Assembly: GCA_030601645.1 (NCBI GenBank) | Contig: JAUWBQ010000066.1 | Span: forward strand, 1-8,474 | DNA length: 8,474 nt | Direction: 5' to 3' | DNA from: Candidatus Bathyarchaeota archaeon | GTDB lineage: Archaea; Thermoproteota; Bathyarchaeia; TCS64 | Part shown: one piece after another, positions 6,306 through 8,474 of the stretch | Layout of the letters: every line of letters starts with the position of its first letter | How positions within the stretch are numbered: the stretch's first letter is position 1 | Notes under the pieces: generated by a model | Database searches by the model: none | Told to the model about the DNA's origin: nothing | The model's input: only the letters and a program-made list of their open reading frames with translations | Made by a program: the position numbers and the translations under genes

Positions 6306-6845
6306 ATGCCCCCTAAGCATCGCTTGTTCGACTCCCGTGAACTGGCTCTAATAATCATTCTAAGCTCCCTCGGCGCCGTCATCAGCGTTCCCGTGGGCCA
6401 TGCCGGCAACTTCTTGAAGACCTTAGCGCTGCCACCTGGCGCCAGCCAGCTGCTTGCGGGCGTCCACGTCCTCTGGTTGATTCTGGCCGCCGTGCTGGTT
6501 GATAGGAGGGGAGCCGCAACGACGGCGGGTGTCCTGAAGGGACTCGTGGAGATGACGCTGTTCAGCTACCACGGCATCCTCGTGTTCCTCATAAGCGCCG
6601 TCGAGGGATTTGTGGTGGACATAGTTCTGCTGCCCCTCGACAAGAACGACGTGAAGTCTATCTGTGTAGCCAGCGGCCTGTCTTCGGCGAGCAACGTCGC
6701 AGTCCTGCAGTTCGCCGCAATGCTCCCCTTGCCCCCAGCCGTGTTCGCCTCCATGTATCTGGCCTCGTTCGTCTCCGGCCTGATCTTCGCGGGCTACATG
6801 GGGAAGCGCGTTCTTGACATAATATCACGGAACTCCCATTTATGA
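6306..6845 (+). CDS. small integral membrane protein, putative ECF transporter substrate-binding (S) subunit
   Basis: A 179-residue hydrophobic protein with about five to six membrane segments, roughly 12-30, 48-66, 71-85, 88-110, 122-142 and 146-166, a short polar N-terminus and a short basic C-terminus. Size and layout, including 'TTAGVLKGLVEMTLFSYHG' (72-90) and 'AVEGFVVDIVLL' (98-109), resemble S components of energy-coupling-factor vitamin transporters, closest by eye to the YkoE type linked to thiamine or hydroxymethylpyrimidine uptake. No EcfA ATPase or EcfT gene is in the window, so it would have to use a shared module encoded elsewhere. The ATG at 6306 is preferred over the GTG at 6297: AAAGGTGA (6293-6300) lies 5 nt before 6306, whereas the GTG overlaps that ribosome-binding site. 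It is separated from both neighbours by promoter-like DNA and is probably transcribed alone. Substrate unknown; another small transporter fold remains possible. Confidence 0.6.
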   Translation: MPPKHRLFDSRELALIIILSSLGAVISVPVGHAGNFLKTLALPPGASQLLAGVHVLWLILAAVLVDRRGAATTAGVLKGLVEMTLFSYHGILVFLISAVEGFVVDIVLLPLDKNDVKSICVASGLSSASNVAVLQFAAMLPLPPAVFASMYLASFVSGLIFAGYMGKRVLDIISRNSHL

Positions 6846-6916
6846 GGGGTTAAGCCACGCAGGCGAGCTCTGATTGTGATGATATCGGTTTGAACTCTCA
6901 TTTTATGATTTGAGGG

Positions 6917-6936
6917 GGTCCATACGCCCGTGGACC
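6917..6936 (+). other. 6-bp perfect inverted repeat
   Basis: GGTCCA (6917-6922) and TGGACC (6931-6936) with an 8-nt loop, 15 nt upstream of module copy B. It could be a repressor operator (two 6-bp half-sites spaced about one helical turn, 14 nt start to start) or an RNA hairpin ending the ECF-like transcript. No T run follows, which weakens the terminator reading. Confidence 0.35.
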
Positions 6937-6951
6937 ATTAGATAAGCGGCA

Positions 6952-7109
6952 GCATGCTCTTCTTAAACGGGCCTGTAGGAAACTACTCTAACTTTTACTT
7001 TCTCGTAAGGAACAATCGATAATACCCCTCATCTTTTACCGGCGAGTAAGACTTAAACTGCGACGCTCTCTATGCGTTGGTGAGTGAAAACGAGGAGAGG
7101 TGAAGGGCA
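6952..7109 (+). repeat. upstream regulatory module, copy B
   Basis: Partner of copy A (5558-5670). It carries the related 40-nt block (6952-6991) with TCTTAAAC, a middle segment absent from copy A but partly shared with the region before the ECF-like gene (7005-7032), then GTAAGACTTAAAC (7046-7058) and a leader ending in GAGGTGA (7097-7103) 6 nt before TTG 7110. The copy thus contains pieces of both other upstream regions. Confidence 0.55.
7046..7058 (+). promoter_or_regulatory. TATA-like box for the small-ORF/radical SAM transcript
   Basis: GTAAGACTTAAAC ends 51 nt before the TTG at 7110, the same layout as the box before 5671 (one mismatch in 13). It implies a leader of about 28 nt containing GAGGTGA. 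Confidence 0.5.
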
Positions 7110-7220
7110 TTGAGCGAGGTTCTAGGAGCGGGGCTCGAGTATGTCAAGATAGCCATAATCCTGGCGCGCGCGAATTTCCCTGAGAGCTTTCTCGACTTTT
7201 TCGCTCACCCGTGGAGATGA
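7110..7220 (+). CDS. small ORF, 36 residues, unknown
   Basis: It starts at TTG, 6 nt after GAGGTGA (7097-7103), one of the best ribosome-binding sites in the window, at the end of a promoter module shared with a real gene. The peptide begins 'MSEVLGAGLEYVKIAIILAR', continues 'ANFPESFLDF' and ends at TGA; it has a mildly hydrophobic helix (11-19). Its stop overlaps the ATG of a 21-codon ORF (7217-7282) in ATGA fashion. It matches no family I know. It may be a true small protein or leader peptide, or the 5' stub of a gene whose rest was lost when the radical SAM gene was placed here. The signals support translation; function is unknown. Confidence 0.4.
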   Translation: MSEVLGAGLEYVKIAIILARANFPESFLDFFAHPWR

Positions 7221-7282
7221 CACCGATTCAAAACCTTCATAAAGAATTGCTGGTTCAGATTTTTTTGAAAACTGGGTTATAA
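7217..7282 (+). CDS. tiny ORF, 21 residues, possible coupling peptide
   Basis: The ATG overlaps the stop of the preceding ORF (ATGA) and the TAA ends 1 nt before the ATG of the radical SAM gene. The peptide starts 'MTPIQNLHKELLVQ'. The frame is also open upstream to about 7190, so it could be a frameshifted continuation of the 36-residue ORF. Its main support is the arrangement: the radical SAM ATG has no ribosome-binding site of its own, so ribosomes finishing here could restart on it. Being this short, it could easily be chance. Confidence 0.2.
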   Translation: MTPIQNLHKELLVQIFLKTGL

Positions 7283-7283
7283 T

Positions 7284-8441
7284 ATGAACCAGATCAAAGA
7301 AACCGAGAGTCTCTGCCCGGAGTGTCTGAGGGTGGTACCCGCCACAATCTACGAGGAGGGCGGCAAGGTGTACATAGCCAAGACCTGCCCAGACCACGGC
7401 GAGTTCTCGGACCTATACTGGGGCGACTACGAGCAATATCTTAGAGCTCGTGAATACGAACATTTTGGAACGAGACTGGATAATCCCAGGACAGAGGTGA
7501 AGAAAGGCTGTCCATACGACTGCGGTGTCTGCCCGGAGCACAAGTCCAGCACCGTCCTGGGAATCATCGACATCACGAACAGGTGCAACCTGAGGTGTCC
7601 CATCTGCTTCTCCCACTCCGGGGCGGCGGGATACCTCTACGAGCCCACGAGGGAGCAGATAAAGGGCATGATGGAGAACCTGCTGTCCAACACTCCCATC
7701 TGGACTCCCGCCCTCCAGTTCAGCGGGGGCGAGCCTACCGTGAGGGAGGACCTCCCCGAGCTTGTGGAGATGGCCCTCGACATGGGTTTCGTGCACATCG
7801 AGGTGGACTCCAACGGCATCAAGATGGCGGAGAGCGTCGAGTACTGCCGCATCCTAAAAGTGGCAGGAGTGAGCACCGTCTACCTCCAGTTCGACGGCGT
7901 CACCCCCGAGCCCTACATCGTCGCTAGGGGGTTCAACCTCCTCCCCATCAAGGAGAGGGCGATCCAGAACCTGAGGGAGGCAGGCTTCCGCAGCATCGTC
8001 CTCGTCCCCATGCTCGTGAAGGGCGTAAACGACGATCAGGTGGGCGACATCATACGGTTCGCCATCGAGAATAAGGACGCCATAAGGGCGGTCAACTTCC
8101 AGCCCGTGTCCCTCGCCGGCCGGATCGACAGGACGAAAAGGGATTCGATGAGGATCACCATCCCCGACCTGATGAAGCTGGCAGAGGAGCAGACGGACGC
8201 CTTCATCAAGCAGGAGGACTGGTATCCGGTGTCCTCCGTCCAGCCCTTCTGCAACTTCCTCAGCAAGGCAAAGGACGAGCCCTTCGTAGACTTCAGCACC
8301 CACCCCCACTGCGGGATGGGGACCTACCTGTTCATCGAGGGCGACAAGGTCACTCCCATCGCGGAGTACTTGAACGTGGACAAGACCTTCGAGACCTTCG
8401 AGAAGGCTGGGAGGAAGATGGCGGCGCGCGCGCGCGTTTAA
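7284..8441 (+). CDS. radical SAM protein, tetraether lipid synthase (Tes)-like, COG1964 type, apparently short at the C-terminus
   Basis: A 385-residue radical SAM enzyme. Seen in order: a rubredoxin-like N-terminal knuckle 'SLCPECLRV' (9-17) with 'TCPDHGEF' (34-41); a second cluster motif 'GCPYDCGVCPEH' (75-86); the radical SAM CX3CX2C site 'CNLRCPICF' (101-109) preceded by 'IIDITNR'; 'FSGGEPTVRED' (146-156) for SAM binding; 'EVDSNGI' (173-179); and C-terminal cysteines in 'QPFCNF' (320-325) and 'HPHCGMGTYLF' (340-350) for a further cluster. This set is that of the archaeal COG1964 family, which includes the enzyme coupling phytanyl chains into tetraether membrane lipids. The family has paralogues of unknown function, so lipid synthesis is inference. 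Relatives, from memory, are about 500 residues and go on well beyond the 'GTYLF' strand; here the protein stops about 35 residues after it, just after a GC dinucleotide run. ATG 7284 fits the family N-terminus but has no ribosome-binding site; two small ORFs abut it upstream. Confidence 0.82.
   Translation: MNQIKETESLCPECLRVVPATIYEEGGKVYIAKTCPDHGEFSDLYWGDYEQYLRAREYEHFGTRLDNPRTEVKKGCPYDCGVCPEHKSSTVLGIIDITNRCNLRCPICFSHSGAAGYLYEPTREQIKGMMENLLSNTPIWTPALQFSGGEPTVREDLPELVEMALDMGFVHIEVDSNGIKMAESVEYCRILKVAGVSTVYLQFDGVTPEPYIVARGFNLLPIKERAIQNLREAGFRSIVLVPMLVKGVNDDQVGDIIRFAIENKDAIRAVNFQPVSLAGRIDRTKRDSMRITIPDLMKLAEEQTDAFIKQEDWYPVSSVQPFCNFLSKAKDEPFVDFSTHPHCGMGTYLFIEGDKVTPIAEYLNVDKTFETFEKAGRKMAARARV
8424..8436 (+). 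repeat. GC dinucleotide run at the end of the radical SAM gene
   Basis: A continuous CG alternation immediately before the TAA at 8439-8441. Such runs are prone to slippage in replication and sequencing. Shifting the frame here removes the stop; the frame starting at 8434 stays open to the window end. Confidence 0.6.
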
Positions 8442-8452
8442 CTCTGAATTTA

Positions 8453-8474
8453 AAGTTCTTGTAGGAGTCGAACC
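8453..8474 (-). tRNA. possible 3' end of a tRNA gene, cut by window end
   Basis: On the - strand the window edge reads GGTTCGACTCC (8474-8464), an exact fit to the tRNA T-loop/B-box consensus GGTTCRANNCC. It is followed by TAC, completing a possible T-stem 3' side, then seven bases (8460-8454) in the place of the acceptor strand and a T at the discriminator position. Against it: the acceptor strand would be AT-rich and end in an unusual A1-U72 pair, no CCA is encoded, and the rest of the gene lies outside the window. Identity cannot be assigned. Confidence 0.3.

Larger units (their letters stand above)
6846..7109. other. intergenic region with hairpin and regulatory module B
   Basis: No protein gene is seen in these 264 bases. 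They hold a perfect 6-bp inverted repeat (6917-6936) and module copy B (6952-7109) that ends at the start of a small ORF at 7110. A weak T4 stretch near 6900 could be a terminator for the ECF-like gene but is not convincing. Confidence 0.5.

Noticed and set aside
5558..7109. CRISPR array or transposon terminal repeats as explanation for the repeated upstream modules
   Set aside because: The copies are 1.4 kb apart, direct, imperfect and unevenly long, with no regular spacers, no transposase and no target-site duplications seen.
7122..7397. - strand open frame (91 codons) over the start of the radical SAM gene
   Set aside because: Antisense to the conserved N-terminal cysteine motif; no ribosome-binding site and no family resemblance.

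Overview
This looks like a piece of an archaeal genome. The ribosome-binding sites follow the GGTGA/GAGG pattern. AT-rich TATA-like boxes (TTAAA, CTTAAA) lie a near-constant 47-51 nt before several start codons. Poly-T tracts follow genes, arginine is often AGG/AGA, and the last gene is a radical SAM protein of the archaeal COG1964 type, the family that includes tetraether lipid synthase. No rRNA, CRISPR array or insertion sequence is visible. The phylum cannot be fixed from the sequence; an uncultivated Thermoproteota/Bathyarchaeia-like or related lineage is a guess.

Left part (1-4854): two gene pairs converge. On the + strand, the C-terminal part of an M81 (MlrC-like) metallopeptidase is followed after 26 nt by an N-acyl-D-amino-acid deacylase-type amidohydrolase. 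On the - strand, a nitrilase-superfamily amidohydrolase lies upstream of a CapA-like metallophosphatase-fold protein. All four belong to families acting on amides, peptides or poly-amino-acid polymers, three of them hydrolases, so this part reads as a catabolic or salvage block for unusual (D- or gamma-linked) peptides and amides. That role is inferred.

Middle (4855-5670): about 800 bases without an intact gene. It holds a probable decayed small zinc-ribbon gene on the - strand with a hairpin plus T8 terminator downstream, a strong hairpin at 5439-5473, and an upstream regulatory module.

Right part (5671-8474): three + strand units follow: a small cysteine-rich protein resembling the L-2-amino-thiazoline-4-carboxylate hydrolase family, a small membrane protein resembling an ECF-transporter substrate-binding subunit, and two overlapping tiny ORFs leading into a Tes-like radical SAM protein. 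Each unit is preceded by a CTTAAA box about 50 nt before the start. The sequences before the first and third units are clearly related (30 of 40 positions identical in one block plus a shared 13-mer with one mismatch), and the second shares part of the third. The radical SAM protein ends early, at a GC dinucleotide run, and what may be the 3' end of a tRNA gene on the - strand begins just after it at the window edge.

The best candidates for something new are the repeated upstream modules driving three adjacent unrelated genes, the small ORFs coupled to the shortened radical SAM gene, and the hidden zinc-ribbon remnant. None is proven from sequence alone.
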